64,000 bases of DNA, from positions 39,227,744 through 39,291,743 of the forward strand of contig NC_133776.1 in the NCBI RefSeq assembly GCF_003597395.2. Reading direction: 5' to 3'. The notes beneath the pieces are model-generated. The model saw only the letters and a program-made list of their open reading frames with translations. It searched no databases and was not told the DNA's origin. Position numbers and translations under genes: made by a program. This stretch comes from Chelonoidis abingdonii (Eukaryota > Chordata > Testudines > Testudinidae). Shown here one piece after another: positions 36,940 to 49,848 of this stretch. The stretch's first letter is position 1. The number at the start of each line of letters is the position of its first letter.

Positions 36940-37105
36940 TTCAGTGAAAAAACTGGGATGAATTTTTTCAGGAAGTTTTTTGCCAAAAATTAAGCTCATT
37001 TTCTACCATCTGTAGAGCTGTTCAAATTTTTAAAAATGTTGATGAAATATTAAATTCAAATTTCAACAAGGAAAAAAAAGGAGTTCATTTTGGGTGAAAA
37101 TGTTT
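36940..37105. repeat. GAAAATTTT-type AT-rich repeat
   Basis: AATTTTTTCAGGAAGTTTTTTGCC, TAGAGCTGTTCAAATTTTT and TGTTGATGAAATATT match the wording of the copies at 30270 and 55025. Confidence 0.5.
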
Positions 37106-37445
37106 ACATTTGTTCCCAGCTTGAAATAAAACTAATATATAAATAAATTGATGTTTAATATTTTAGTTTTTAATTATTTTTCTTCCAAACCTATCAAAAG
37201 TGTCGCTCTGTATTTTGTATTTACATGCAATAACATCAACGTATTTAGTTGTAGCATTGCCCTCTCCCTGCCCCCCCGCCCCAAAATAAAAAGTGTGGGG
37301 AGAATCAGCTGGGAGAACTATTTTGTTTATTTTTCAACCTCACTTAATTTTGGAAAGGTTGAATGAAAACAAGCAACGCAACCTCCAGTCTACACATAAA
37401 TTGTTTCAGGAAGTAATGAGCTTCTGAAAACAGCTTTATAATGAG

Positions 37446-37515
37446 AGGCTGGGATTTTTAAAACAGCCTAAGGAAGTTATACACCCAAATCCCTTTGATA
37501 TTCAGTGAGACCTGG
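37446..37515. repeat. Half copy of the 49664-type palindromic element
   Basis: GGCTGGGATTTTTAAAACAGCC, CACCCAAATCCCTTTGA and TTCAGTGAGACCTGG follow the left arm and centre of the family. The right arm is missing or decayed. Confidence 0.45.
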
Positions 37516-38879
37516 ACTCCTGCTTTTCTTAAACTCCTGTTTTTGCAATTGTAACTGTGCTTTAGTGGATATCCCTAGTGAAAGCTATAAGAATGGCAGG
37601 CTAAATTTTTTGCTTGCTGAGGTTGACGGTGTTCTGCTGAGTATCATGAAAAGATAAATAAAATAGATGTGCTTAAAAGTAGGATTTGTGCAGCTGTGAG
37701 TCCAAGGTTTTGTTTTAGGCTCATCTTCACTTAAAATTATTTTTTTTACCCCAGAAAAAATAGAGGTATCACTATTTTGTTTTTTCACACTGAAAATATT
37801 TCTGTTTAAGAGTTTCCTTGGAAATCTTAAGGATAATTCTGTTTTAAAAATAACTTTATGTTGGTGGGTCATCTGAACGGAAGAAAAGATTTCTCTCTCT
37901 TTCTCTCTCTCACTTTTTTTTAAACTAATAGGAAGAACTAATTAAGGGAAAGCTAAAGGAATTGAATTCAGGGTTTGTATTGCACATGTAAACTAATCTT
38001 TTTACAATGACATCTTTCGAAAGCTGTATAAGAATACCATTCATGCCCTGTCCTATCTAGCAAATCCTCCCCAGAAAAGAAGCAAAATGAAGGATTGTCA
38101 TGAGCAAGCAATAAAGACTTTCAAGGAATGGGTTCTATTCACACTTGTTGTTTGTCTACTAATTCATTAACATTTAAAAATACTGTATAATATCCTAGTT
38201 TTAAACAAATGGCCAGTACCAGTCATAGTAGGTGTGTCAGCTGTACTTCAGAGAAAGAATACCCTTGACAGGGTTAGGATCAGGTTTTTAAGTGAAAATA
38301 CAATAGAACTTAGAGGTGCAAAGAACTGTTGAATAAATGCAGTGTATTCTCAAGTATTCTTATGTGCCAAGTGCTGAAATGTAGTGCATCTGTGAACACG
38401 CTGAAGTGAAGAAAACCTTTGGTTCAGTAGTCGGTGATTTTGTATAGCCGAAGCAAAATGGCTCTGTGCTTCAGAAGCTGCCACTGCATTTAGAGAGAGC
38501 TTTTTGCAGGTCCTGAAATATTAATGACCAAGGTTTAACGTAGTAGAAAACAAAAGATTATGTTGTGTTAAGAAAAAGGGGAAAATTCCTGTGAATTGTA
38601 GAATTTCAAACCCCACTCCCATGCCTACAGCATCCCCTCAATCCCTTCCTAGCTGCAGCGTCTGAAAAGAGGGTATAATGTGGGAATTTCCCCCCAGAAT
38701 GTGTAACTGCTGTATCTTCCTGTTTTTGTGATAAAATGTTAAAACCACAGCAGAATTTTCGTCCCCTCTGTGGGGCTGGTTATTCTGTTTTTTAATCTCC
38801 CTTTCTTTTTTACGTTGCAAAAAAGTGCTCTCTGTCTGCATCTATGTATTTGTCATTTTTAGGAGTAGGGCATGATTGT

Positions 38880-38990
38880 GATCTGACTTATGCTAATACA
38901 AACCAGGTGCACCACCATTTTCAACAGAGTTACTACTAATTTACACCAGTGTAACTCAACTCAGAGTCTGTCACATGTCAGTGGTTTTAA
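38880..38990. repeat. Short hairpin element, degenerate
   Basis: TGATCTGACTTATG, GAGTTACTACTAATTTACACC and GTGTAACTCAACTCAGAGTC are words of the spaced TTTACACC/GTGTAACTCC hairpin family; the stem is imperfect. Confidence 0.45.
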
Positions 38991-40586
38991 ACCAAATGCA
39001 TCAAGGCTGCTAGCAGTATTTGAGCACATTCATCAAACACTGCAACTCCGATGTAAAAAAATATTAAGGTAGTTTTTTTCCTTTTTTTGGCAGCCTGCAC
39101 TACAAGCAGAATAATCCATTTTGCACAAGTTGCCTTTGTTTACTGTGACTGACTGAGTGACAGCCTATGCCCAGTGAGTTTCTATTTGTGTTCGGGGACT
39201 AATTGTATTTGATGTGGAGAGGTTGGGCTTGACCCTAGAGCTTCTTCCTGCCAAAGCAGCAGTTTCTGATTTTAATCGAAACCCCAAGGCCATTTGACGT
39301 TTAGCCAAAAAGCACCTTGCAAGCTGAACCTTATCTAATTATGTGATGTGTATAAACTCTGGAAGCATAAATCTTAGTCATTGGAGCAACATGTTATTAT
39401 AAGATTCACTGGTCCAGTGACAGCCAAGGTGAGCGAGGCCGAGATTGATCTCGCAGTGCTTTTACTGACAGCGCTCCACACATCATGAAGTTTAGACTCG
39501 TTAAGGAAATTCCGTCAGTGGCTTTGGTTAGGAAGAGCGAAGTAACATGCTCCTTTACGAATATGTCTCTAAAATCCCTGTCTAGAGTGTGTATCATAAA
39601 AATTAAAGAATAAATGAAAAACAACAATAACTGGATGGATGCAGAGAAGAAGAACTCTAAAGATAGTCTAGGTGCCAAATGAAGAGCCTTGAGAGTGAGT
39701 CATGCTGTAAATATGGGGAATAACCCTCCCTCTTACACTCTCTGTTGTTATAAAAAAAAAAAAAAGCCTGGATGTTTGCTCTGGCCTCTGAAGGGTTGAA
39801 AGCCAGTGGTGTTGGCTGCCTTCTCTCTTTTGCCAAGGCACAGATTTCTAGGATGACATACCTGGGGGCCCCTACTAAAACTTGCTATTCATGACAGTAA
39901 TGACTTTTTTCCAAGTGATATAAAAGTAGCCATCCATGTAAGCGTTGCCCTCATGAAGATGATGTCACTGAAAGGGGATTCGGTGCCAGCAGTGCAGCTA
40001 TTGGATACCCTAGCTTCGAGGAGGGAAGAACATGCTTATTTCCTCCCTTGAGGAGAAGGAGCCAAATTAATCCTGCCTTGCCAGAGGGAGACATGCCATT
40101 TCCGGGCATGTTAGACTCAGAGCCTCCCTGCCAATCAGAGTGGGTGCCTGTTCCACTCCATGTCCAAAATTGGCACTGTCAGACTATCAGCTGCCATTCC
40201 TTAAGTGGCCGTAGAATTAAACTGTTGTGCTCTGTTACTGTGTTGTATGAGTGTGTGCACGCAGGTGGGAATGGGGAGTGACATGCAAGACCACATATAA
40301 CACAAAGATGAAGCAGGTTTTCCAGCAAAGTTGGTAGCGAAATGTGTTTATAGGTGCTGTTGTAAAAGCACCAGACCAGCTTCTTAAAGGGCCCTTGTTT
40401 GAATTAGCAATTGTATCCCTAAGTATAGGGCTAGCGACTAAGAGCTTGTTGGTTTGTTAACTTCTCATCTGGGCATGGTTTGTTATTCTTCGAAAATGTC
40501 TCCATCCTAGATTTTGAGTAAAGGAAACAGATTTTATTATCACATACTGGGCAAATAACACTCTCCATTCCCCTTTCTCCTTTTAG

Positions 40587-40742
40587 CTTGCAAAATTGGA
40601 TACTACAAGGCTCTCTCCACAGATGTTTCCTGTGCCAAATGCCCATCCCACAGCTACTCCATCTGGGAAGGCTCTACCTCCTGCACTTGTGATCGGGGCT
40701 TTTTCCGAGCTGAAAATGATGCTGCCTCCATGCCCTGCACTC
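40587..40742 (+). CDS. EPHA4: EPHA4 exon (exon 4 by Eph numbering): end of cysteine-rich/EGF-like region
   Basis: This exon encodes 51 full codons plus split codons at both ends (156 nt). It follows a clear acceptor (polypyrimidine tract ending TTTTAG at 40586) and ends at a GTAAGT donor at 40743. The translation contains [32 protein letters not shown] and ASMPCT. It has six cysteines, at about residues 1, 15, 18, 32, 34 and 50, the pattern of the Eph ectodomain just after the ligand-binding domain. EPHA4 is a single-pass receptor tyrosine kinase that binds ephrin-A and some ephrin-B ligands in axon guidance and cell sorting. The wording matches EPHA4 better than EPHA3/5/7, which have different residues around the CKCP and RGFFRA motifs. 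Both flanking introns are phase 1. There is no start codon because this is an internal exon. The paralogue assignment is from memory of the family; the exon limits are seen directly. Confidence 0.94.
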
Positions 40743-41018
40743 GTAAGTCAGACTCTCTTATTTATTTATTCTTTCTGCCTCAATAATTTGAAAAACGTTC
40801 CCTTGAGATGCACATCGCGCTTGGAGAAGTGTGCGGCAGCAGCATTCGGTAACATTCCTCTTCAGCCAAGTAAACACAATGTATCACAAGCAGGTCTCTT
40901 CCCGACACAAAACATAACATGAAATTATAATTAAATGAGAGATGAAATCATTGCTGTAAAAATAAATAGCTCAGTAATAATCAGATATTTGACCTCATGC
41001 TCCATTATCAGTGGCAGA

Positions 41019-41095
41019 CACAGGAATATAGCCTGTATTTCCTGAGTCCCAGTCCAGTGCACTATCCTCTGAACTACACAGCCTTTTCTATTTTA
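41019..41095 (-). mobile_element. SINE head fragment, minus strand
   Basis: The + strand text CCTGAGTCCCAGTCCAGTGCAC...CTCTGAACTACACAGCC is the reverse of a tRNA-like SINE head, like those at 2380-2443 and 28527-28585. It lies about 280 bp after the exon 4 donor. Confidence 0.6.
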
Positions 41096-41753
41096 AAACC
41101 TTAATGTATGTAGAAATTGTGATACATTTGTTCACAGTTACAAGGATGAATGTAAATATTTGGATATTTAATGACTGTCAGTGTTGAGTTGACTAGCTTA
41201 AAATTTACAGCATAACTCCTTAATGATGGCAGTAGCAGTCTTAAATACCAAGATGGTTAGTTTGTTGTGCCCCTAATACATACATGGTTTATAAGTGCAT
41301 ATGTCCAAATCTATATCAGTCAAATCTGTGCAATATCTGTAAATCCTCCAGTCGCTCCAACTTGTGGGGAAACAGGAGATTACATTTAATTCCACAAGGA
41401 TGTTTTCATCAGCGAGAGCATGCCTACAGGGGTAGGTACAACCAGCATATCAATCTGGGTATGTGTTAGGGGTCATGCTGTTTAAGAAGTGAGACTTAAA
41501 CCTTCCCTCAGCCTAATATTTTGATCACTGAGTTTTTTTCTACATGAATATGATATTCTGAGTTAATAAACATAAAGGCTATATTTTGCTGGAGTATATT
41601 CATGTACGGCTCCCATTGAAGTCTATAGGGACTGCTTTTGGATCCAGAATCAGGATGTGGTGGTGTCTGTGTGTGAGAAGGAGCAAGCGAGAGATATTCT
41701 TTGTTTTGTTTTGTTTTTATTGTAATCCAAATTTCTTATGAGGAGATGGGTCT
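41096..41753. other. Intron stretch, nothing firmly recognised
   Basis: Around 41580-41650, GGCTCCCATTGAAGTCTATAGGGA with GATCCAGAATCAGG may be a decayed copy of the hairpin family. Confidence 0.4.
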
Positions 41754-41767
41754 CATTTTATAGTGTC

Positions 41768-41977
41768 AAGTATCAGGGGGTAGCCGTGTAGTCTGTATCC
41801 ACAAAAACAAAAAGGAGTTCAGTGGCACCTTAAAGACTAACAGATTTATTTGGGCATAAGCTTTCGTGTGTAGAAAACCCACTTCTTCAGATGATGCATC
41901 TGAAGGGTTTTCGTTGTTTTTTTACCCACGAAAGCTTATGCCCAAATAAATCTGTTAATCTTTAAGGTGTCACTGGA
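41768..41977. mobile_element. Inverted-dimer repeat with 14-bp target duplication
   Basis: CATTTTATAGTGTC occurs exactly at 41754-41767 and 41978-41991. Between them lies a foldback. The first half runs through GGCACCTTAAAGACTAACAG and GGCATAAGCTTTCG to TTCTTCAGATGATGCATC. The second half returns through CGAAAGCTTATGCCC and TCTTTAAGGTGTCACTGGA. The first half is a full antisense copy of the repeat also seen at 5633-5758; the second is a truncated sense copy. Confidence 0.88.
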
Positions 41978-44039
41978 CATTTTATAGTGTCTCTTTTAAT
42001 CTTCGTTTCTCCCCTTCATTTTTTGTCCATCACTGTTACAGCATCCTTCCTAAATTCTAGCCCTTCCCTTCCAACAATCGCACCCCTAAGCACCATTATT
42101 ACAGCAGCTAAAGATTCCAATGAAAACCTGGCCTTAGTGAGAGAAGTCCTAACCAAAAATGAAACTATCAAACGAAGGTTTGAGGTGAGGAGACACAGCA
42201 TGTGCAAGTGACCAAAGTGCAAAGAGAGGGTTCTAATGGATAGTGAGTCATATCCAGGAATATTTTTTTTGTGGAAGGATAACAAGTATATTTACAAGTA
42301 CAATTCTTTCTTGTGAAGCATGTTCCTGCAGATGATCAGCTTGAGATAGGGTCCATGTTTGCTAAGTTTAATCACTGTGGGTGAGGTTCTGACCAGCTTG
42401 TGTGTGTAATGGGGTTGAGGCTGGCGTGATACTCGGTCACAGCTGCAGTCACTGTTCTCAGGATTACTCCCGGGGTTATAGCTTAACCCAGAAAGTTGGC
42501 GACGAAGAGATGGGGACACAGCCCTGCCTCCACTCCTCACATCTGCAAATGAGAATACTAGGCACACAGAAACAACAGTACCAAATGCATTGGAGCATTA
42601 GAGGAAGAATGATGGTCCAGGTCTGAGCTCTGCCTGGAACAGTGTAGATTTACACTGCACCCAGTGTAGCCCAGTGCCATGATTTGAGCCTGTATATATT
42701 ACAGAAAAGAGTGCGCATGCGTGTGCTTGCATGTAGTCTGTAAGAAATGTGAAATGGATTTGTTTTGTTGGAGTGCTAAAAAAAGGTTAAAGGGTTTATT
42801 TCTATGTGACCCAACGTGAAGGAGAACAACCAAGTTATTTCTGTGTTCGTTTATGATTGAGTCACATACGGCATGCCGCACACTCTCCAGCACACCCCTC
42901 CTCTGACGTTTTTGGCTTAACTATGTTCTAATGTTGTTTATGACTGTGTATGCTTATGACATTACAACAGACAAGGCTCTGATCATGAAGTGTATTCCTG
43001 TGTGAGCATGTTAAGGCATCGTCTCACAGCAAGGTGGGTTTTGCAAGAGGACACCTGTCCCACCTCTCCTTCTGAAACCAACTCCAGATAGCCATTGGCC
43101 AACTCCTCCTGGGCAAGTGATGGAAGCCATTTAGGGAGCCTATATGTAAGTAACCCCTCCAAAGAACCCTCGAGTTAGTCTGCCTTTCCTGACAAGATGT
43201 GGAGATGGAGAAGAACATAAACATCAGAAGTTCTTTTTCAAACTGATTTCAGATGCTAATCAGTTCTTACCAGTTGGTTAAACCAGGTGACAAAGCCAAT
43301 TCCCTTGTGCGGACAGCCATAATAATCAGGCACCTTCTTTGTTCATTATGCTCTCTTTAACCCTGGTATTCTCATTCAGCCCTGCATTTAGTAATCGCTC
43401 AGTGTGACGGCACACTAATGAAGAAATAAAACACAGTATCTGAGATCCATTCTTGTAGCAGAAAGATAGACAATGCTCCAGTGGCTTGTAAAATCAGGTT
43501 TCTGTTCACTTGGAGAACTATTAGACCAAGTGAACAAAAGTAGTGTTGGGTAATTTGGAGGGAAACACCTGGAATGGACTATGGGTTGATCATTTTTTTA
43601 AACTATATATTATCATTTCTAAATCTTTTTTTAAGATGAAGAACTTCAGTCTTCTCAGGACTCTTTTCTGTAGATCCTTGACCCTTTGGTATCGATTTCT
43701 TTTAGTAATATATCAGCTCTCTCTTGTCATTTGTATCTTACCCTTTGCAGGCTTGGGGAGGAAGACTCTCTTACAGCTTTCCATTAACCTGATTGTTCTT
43801 ATGGATGAGAGGGAATTAGAGATCTTCCTCCCTTCCCTTTTACACAGTTCTCATGTCAATGAAAATTGCACCTACTCTCTGATGTGCTGGGCCGATCATG
43901 ATCCCCGGAGCTTGGAATATTCTGACACTATCCCTCTGCATCAAAGATTTGATGAGGAATATTTTACATGTTCTTTGTCCTGTGTTAAATTATACAAACC
44001 ACTTTTTTAACTCTTGCTCATGCATCCTTTAAGTAAATG

Positions 44040-44150
44040 ACCCAAATTTGACTGTAGGTACACTGGTAGAAATCCAGTATAGCTCCACTGATATCAGTAG
44101 TTACTCCTGACTTACACCTACAAAATTGAGAGCAGAATATGGCCAGGTAG
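44040..44150. repeat. Short hairpin element, degenerate
   Basis: GTAGGTACACTGG and AGCTCCACTGATATCAGTAG on the left are followed by TTACTCCTGACTTACACCTAC and CAGAATATGGCC on the right, the same plan as at 14373 and 59497. Confidence 0.55.
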
Positions 44151-47100
44151 GGTTGCATGGGTATGAATGGCAGCAGAGTTTGATTGTAGCTGGGACATGT
44201 GAATAGAGCAGACATAGATGCACAAAGACACACATTTACTTATGGGACAGAAGGGAACTTTCACTTCAGTCTTGTCTCCAAGGGATAATCACTGATGATG
44301 TGTCATTGCAGAGGAAAAGAATCACCTCCTCCTTTCTCAGACAAAATTCTCCTTCTTACTTTGGATCAGGAATTCAAGCTTGCAATTCTAAAGCTGACAG
44401 GGCTTTTCAGCTGTGTGCTAGGGCAGGGAAATGGTATGGTTGACCAGAAACTGTGGAAAACAGTTATTTTCCCCCTCTAGAAGCATGGCAAAAGTTATAT
44501 TAATGCAACTATTCAGACCTTCATTATACTTCAGTACTTGTTGAGAAGAAGATGAGTCTGCATAAAGTCAGCTCTTAAATGGGGTATTAATGGTCTCCAC
44601 AATAAACAAAGCTATGAGAGGTAAAAAGCCACCAATTTAACAGTTCCCTTTCTAATCTGTGAGGATGCTGATTTTAGACTTTTTATTCCCCCTTGCTAAA
44701 TTCCATTCTGGCATAGGCAGGTGTAATTCCTACTCAAGTCATTGAGAGTTGCTCTTGCTTACCTATGTGTCTCTTTCACTGTTTTTTAATAAACCGTGCA
44801 CACATTATAAGCCGACATGGAACACTTTTGTGTTGTTTATATTGCCTGTTTGATCAAGATTATTAATGGTTTGTGATTGGGAGCATTTTACAAAAGAGAT
44901 GATTAGCATAGACTGTCCACCTTGAGATCTGTCTAAGTAAATGACCCTGAATAATTTAGTCCGTTGTGCCACCCAAACAAGGACTGATTGATTGATAGTT
45001 TGGCCTGGCCTAAAATATTCCTTAAACAGCTGCTTTTTAAGACAGTTTATACCAAAAGAGCTTAGAGTTAATGAGGACAAATTTAGCAAGATACGTGATG
45101 ATAGTGCCTGCTTTAAAAAGACTTTCTCCAGTTTAGGTCATCAAGAAATCAAAAGAACCTTAACTTCAAACAGCAAACGTCACTTAGTTTGTCTTTACAT
45201 TCACCTCTTCTAACTGAATTTAGTGCACTTCTGTATTTCCTCCAGAAAGTATATTGTTTTTAAATTACCATTTCAGTCCTATTACTCAAGCCCCCTGCTT
45301 CTAATGCTTTCTGACAGTTATCAACATAATGAACTATAATGAAATAATGAACAATCTACAGTGGAAACTCAATGTGGATTCCACTAGTGCTGTGTGACTG
45401 TGTTGTTAAAATCTGAATGTAAATTAAAATTACACTGTCCATACTTGTTTCCAAGGTCAAGGTTTAAAAAAAGGTCTCTAAGGTCTAAACACTTCAATCT
45501 TGCAAATGTTACATTCTTACATATGTCCTTGATTCCATCCTCTGTTACACTTAAAATATCGCAAAGATAAACATTGGCCTACAGTTTCAAAAATGTGGAT
45601 GCAGTTACATACCTATTTGCAAATACATTCACAATAACTCTGCATTCGAATGACTAATTGCACATAGAGCTGGTCATCTGAGCATGTATTTAGTATATTT
45701 ACTACAGTTGCTTACATTTTTGCACAAAGAACACACACATACATTTTTTCTTAAACTTAGACCTTCACTGCACATCCAGGCAAATTCTGATTGTCACCTC
45801 TTCTAATTGTTTATAATTTGAGGTCAACTGCTGGTGCAGAAGAACCAGATAGTAGGGGAAAACATGTGGCCATGGAAGCAGTAGTGTGTTGCAGACAGCT
45901 TTAGCATGGACTTTTCCATATTTTCTTCCCAGGGTTTCCCCCAGAGTTTTTCTAGAAATACAGTCTGAGGCCTTCAATGGGAAGTTGTACCATATGCTAT
46001 GAGAGAGCAAATGAGGACCAGTGTAAATGACATTGAAACCTATACAAGAGACTACCCTTATTTGACACCCTCCTGTCATAAGAGGCAGTGTTTCCCAATG
46101 TAATAATTCTGCCTCACCTTATTAGAAAATGATAATTAAACAACAGATTTTATTATTCCTTTAAGACAGATTTAATTATATGAAATGCTGCCTCATCTTT
46201 AAGGAACAATAACCCATGACTGTATTGTGTAGAACTTCCTTCATCCTAACCGTTATCTTGAAAAACTTTTTAGGGTAAAATATTACAGATGCAAACTTAT
46301 ACAAAAATAACAGAGGCAGGAGAAAGAATTGTATTTTGCAGAGCCAATAGGGAAGAGTGGTTTGGGGGATTTTTTTTGGGTTTGTATTTAGATGAGATTT
46401 AGAGAGATGTCATCAGTTAGCTGCAGCTATATTGGAAGGGATTTGAGATGAGAGGAATTTCACAGGAGAAGGCTCTTTCTCCACAAATAGTTTGATTGGA
46501 TGAAAGGACTGAGAAGAGGCTAAGTGAGTAAGGAGGGTATAGGAGAAAGAGAGGGGTTGACTTGCTGGAACAATTCTGTAGAACATTTTAAAAACAAAGA
46601 GGGCATTTTTTTGGACCAGATCTTGATGTGAATAGGGAGCCAGCGGAGTTGTACAAGGCTGTGTCTTTATTATAATTAAGGTTCAAATCAACAGTTCATT
46701 AAAGGCAATATCCCCTTGAGATATTAGCCAGCTTCTGCCTCTCTTTCTCTATATCTTTAAATTAGTACAGACATTTACTGGATTAATTTGGGACTCTGAT
46801 TTGGCCCAGTCCTGAAGTCCATACTCGGGCAAAATTCCCATTGAAGTAAATTAAGTTTTGCTGAAGTAAAGAATTCGGCAGTTTGTTGCAGTGACAGGAC
46901 CTATTTCTCCAGGTTGGACTTTTTCCTATTCAGTGTCCAAAGAACTTTTTGCTGTTCATAATGGGTTTCATTGCTTTTAATCTAAAAAGCAATTGGATGG
47001 ATATTTGCTCTTAAGCTGCAGTTAAGCTAGTTAGTGAAGATGTGGTTGTGCTTCTTTAGGCTGTGTGAGAGCATGAGCTGCCACAAATGCTGGTTTAGGA

Positions 47101-47362
47101 AGGTCAGTAGTTGTTACTAGAGTAGCTATTGGTGCGGGAATTCAAAGAGCCCACACAGTGGTGACGTGTGTGTCTCAAACCTGCAACGGCACATTAATAA
47201 TTAGAGCTCTGCGGTAACTAGCTTAGCTTCAGAGAAGTGGAAATATCAATTGCATTGTTCTTTAAATCAAAGAAACCAAGTCTTACATATCAAGTAACCC
47301 AAAGGGAAGAGGTCTTTTGGCCTGCCAATAGGAAATAATACATGCCAGGAAAATGGACCAAA

Positions 47363-47440
47363 GGTCCTAGTTAGGCAAAACTCCCACTGAAATCAAAGGG
47401 AGTCTTACCTGAGTAAAAACTTTGGAATCCGGCCCTTGTG
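47363..47440. repeat. Short hairpin element
   Basis: AGGCAAAACTCCCACTGAAATCAAAGGGAGTCTTACCTG is a compact inverted repeat (ACTCCC...GGGAGT) with an outer GGTCCTAG/ATCCGGCCC. Confidence 0.6.
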
Positions 47441-48465
47441 TCCCAATCAGATGCCCTGGTTAATCTATTAAAAACCTGAATTTATATTAATCTGTGCCCA
47501 AAAAGAAAGAAAAGTAGCTGATGATTGATCTCTCAATTGGTTGTTACATTTAGTGGACTGTTGACTTTAGCCCTCACAGTTGTAAAAACACATAGCCTAT
47601 AATGATAAATGACCAGAATATCCATGCAGCTAAGAAGCAACTGTTGCCCTAAATGGCAATGCTTATGTAAACTAGCCTGCAGCAGCCAGAGAGCTGTCCA
47701 CAACTGCTGAAAGAAAGCAATTAGTGGCAGCAACATATACAACTGTCAGGGAAAAGCATGGGCTTTATTTCAGAGTCAAAACTTACACATCCCAAGTGTT
47801 TACTCTGCTTTATAACCTGTCTTTCAGATGGAGAGATTAACAACAAAGGCTTATCTGAAGGGCTTCACAGCTCAGACACTGAAGCATTATTGACAGCTCC
47901 AAAGTTGTACATGATTAACAAAGCTTTATAAAATAGAAAGAGGAGAACCAAGGTGCTTCTTCTTGAACTCTTGTCCTTCACCAGTTTCCCCAGCATTTCA
48001 GTGAGGTAGCAACAGGAGTTTAAAGGAATTTATCTTATTATTTATTTGAGGGGTTTTTTTCTGTGCACCCAATTGGAAACACTGCAATCTGCATTCGCGC
48101 TTGAACTTTGTCTCTTGAGAGTTCAGTTTTAGACTTGTGATTGATAAAAATAATAGTAATACTATGGTTAAAAGACTCTGGGTTCTGAGAGCTGTTTTAG
48201 ATATGAATCTCTTTCCTCCTTGCATCTCTTTATATAGTCCTTTGTATTTTTTCTATATCATACACAGTGTCTGGCTTCCAAACCTCATACAATAGAAGAT
48301 GTATTTAATTTTTTTATGACTTATTGTACAGTGAATAATATGTGTCGAGCTAGGTTTTCTTTCCATTAGAGGAGCTGACATCTGGACATTTACTCCCAAA
48401 TGCCTAGAGTGCAAAGTTGTTCCTGTATCTTATCAAAAACTTCAGGGCTTTCCTATAGTTTACTC

Positions 48466-48894
48466 CGGGGTGGCCAACCTGAGCCTGAGAATTTACCAAC
48501 GTACATTGCCGAAGAGCCACAGTAATATGTCAGCAGCCCCACATCAGCTCCCCCTCCCCCGCACTCCCAGCTCCTCCGACCCACCGGCAGCCCCACCGAT
48601 CAGTGCCTTCCTCATCCCTCCCCGCACCTCCTGATCGACTGTTTTGTGATGTGCAAAAGGCTCTGAGGGGGAGGGGAAGGGGGAGGAGTGAGGGCATGGC
48701 AGGTTCAGAGGAGGGGGCAGGAAGGAGTGGAGTGGGGGCAGGGATGGAGTCAGGGTTGAGCAGCGAGCACCCTCGGCACGTTGGAAAGTTGGTTCCTGTA
48801 GCTTCAGCCCCAGCATCGGTGCCTATACAAGGAGCCGCATATTAACTTCTGAAGATCCACATTTGGCTCCGGAGCCACAGGTTGGCCACCCCTG
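48466..48894. mobile_element. hAT non-autonomous element, 429 bp
   Basis: The tips CGGGGTGGCCAACCTG and CAGGTTGGCCACCCCTG are inverted repeats (the 5' copy lacks one A). An exact 8-bp duplication GTTTACTC lies at 48458-48465 and 48895-48902. The interior is strand-asymmetric, C-rich on the left and G-rich on the right. Short open frames on both strands are not genes. Confidence 0.93.
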
Positions 48895-49087
48895 GTTTAC
48901 TCAAAGCCAAGGTGCTGATTCGAATCAGTCCTATTCATACCAGGTCCCTTTTAGATTGCAGTGAGTCTTGGCTGGTCTTTTCTGTTATATGACCCTGTTA
49001 CGCAGCGGACTAGGCTCTCCTTCATGTAGGGCCTACTCCTGAGGCATTGGAGTTAAGAGCGGTCAGCATCTCACTGGATCAGGCCCA

Positions 49088-49176
49088 TAAGAAAATCATT
49101 CTGTAGAACCTGACCCAAAGCCCACAGAAGCCAATCAGTCTTTCCATTGCCTTCATAAGCTGTGGATCAGGTCCAT
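49088..49176. repeat. Short hairpin element
   Basis: CCTGACCCAAAGCCCACAG is mirrored by AGCTGTGGATCAGGTCC, around CAATCAGTCTTTCCATTG. Confidence 0.6.
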
Positions 49177-49663
49177 AGTTTACATTTTGCTGAATTTAAG
49201 TGTTCAATAAGACTTCCTTGGTTTAAAGATGAAGATTAGGCTTGCTTTAAACCACAGCGGAGCATCTTGACATTTTATTTTGTGCTTGGATCACAACAAT
49301 CCTTATCAAGCTAGGGTCTGTCGAGCTAGGTACCAGGGTGGGTGGATGATTTCCTCCCTACCCCACCCCAAATATAGCACAGGGATAGTTAAAGAAGGTA
49401 AAAGTCCTTTTTGCATGTATGAGGCTTCCTAATGTTTGGTGGGAATTGCCAGTGAGTTACAGCTTCCTTTGGGCTTCATAATACAAAGCAGAAGTAGACT
49501 GAATGCTGGGTGAGAACCCATTCAAAAGTAATAATTATCCATTGCACATTCTGTGCTGGTATCATGATGGAGAAATGTTCTTTTATACACACATATACAC
49601 AGCAAATGAATGGATTTGAATTCCAGTGAGTGAAGGCCTGGTACTCAGATACTTAATAGGTAC

Positions 49664-49848
49664 TTAGGCCCAGATTTTTAAAGGTATTGAAGCATTACAA
49701 CACTGAGCACTGCAACACCCAAGTCTCACTTTCAGAAGGACTTAGAAGCCGAGTCCCATTGAAAATGCGATACAGGCTCCGCAAGCAGTTAAATGCTACA
49801 ATGAGCAGAGCAGCAGCTAAATACCTTTAAAAATCTGAGCCTGAGTGC
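49664..49848. mobile_element. Palindromic MITE-like element
   Basis: TTAGGCCCAGATTTTTAAAGG at the left is mirrored by CCTTTAAAAATCTGAGCCTGA at the right, with a partly complementary middle around CCCATTGAAAATG. A half copy of the same type appears at 37446-37515. Confidence 0.72.

Larger units (their letters stand above)
1..40586 (+). other. EPHA4: EPHA4 intron upstream of exon 4 (3' part)
   Basis: Everything before the exon at 40587 is intron if the gene model is right. No exon for the Eph ligand-binding domain (about 220 residues in other Eph genes) appears in any frame, so the preceding exon lies outside the window and this intron exceeds 40.6 kb. The intron is phase 1. It carries most of the transposons listed separately. 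Confidence 0.85.
35650..40586. other. Intron stretch leading to exon 4
   Basis: Apart from the repeats at 36940, 37446 and 38880, no element is recognised. The last bases form a good polypyrimidine tract and acceptor for exon 4 (about 40566-40586). Confidence 0.55.
41992..48457. other. Transposon-poor intron stretch, 6.5 kb
   Basis: Only small hairpins (44040, 47363, perhaps 46810) are recognised. A 155-aa + strand open frame at 43543-44010 has no domain. The region is otherwise unique-looking. Confidence 0.5.

Noticed and set aside
41768..41977. CRISPR-like or bacterial foldback structure
   Set aside because: The exon structure, LINEs and SINEs show vertebrate DNA; the foldback is a dispersed repeat dimer.
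43543..44010. 155-aa open frame on the + strand within the intron
   Set aside because: Hydrophobic start but no recognisable family, no splice context and no codon pattern suggesting selection. Probably chance.
48544..48845. Opposed proline-rich and glycine-rich frames
   Set aside because: Produced by the C-rich/G-rich interior of the hAT element at 48466-48894.
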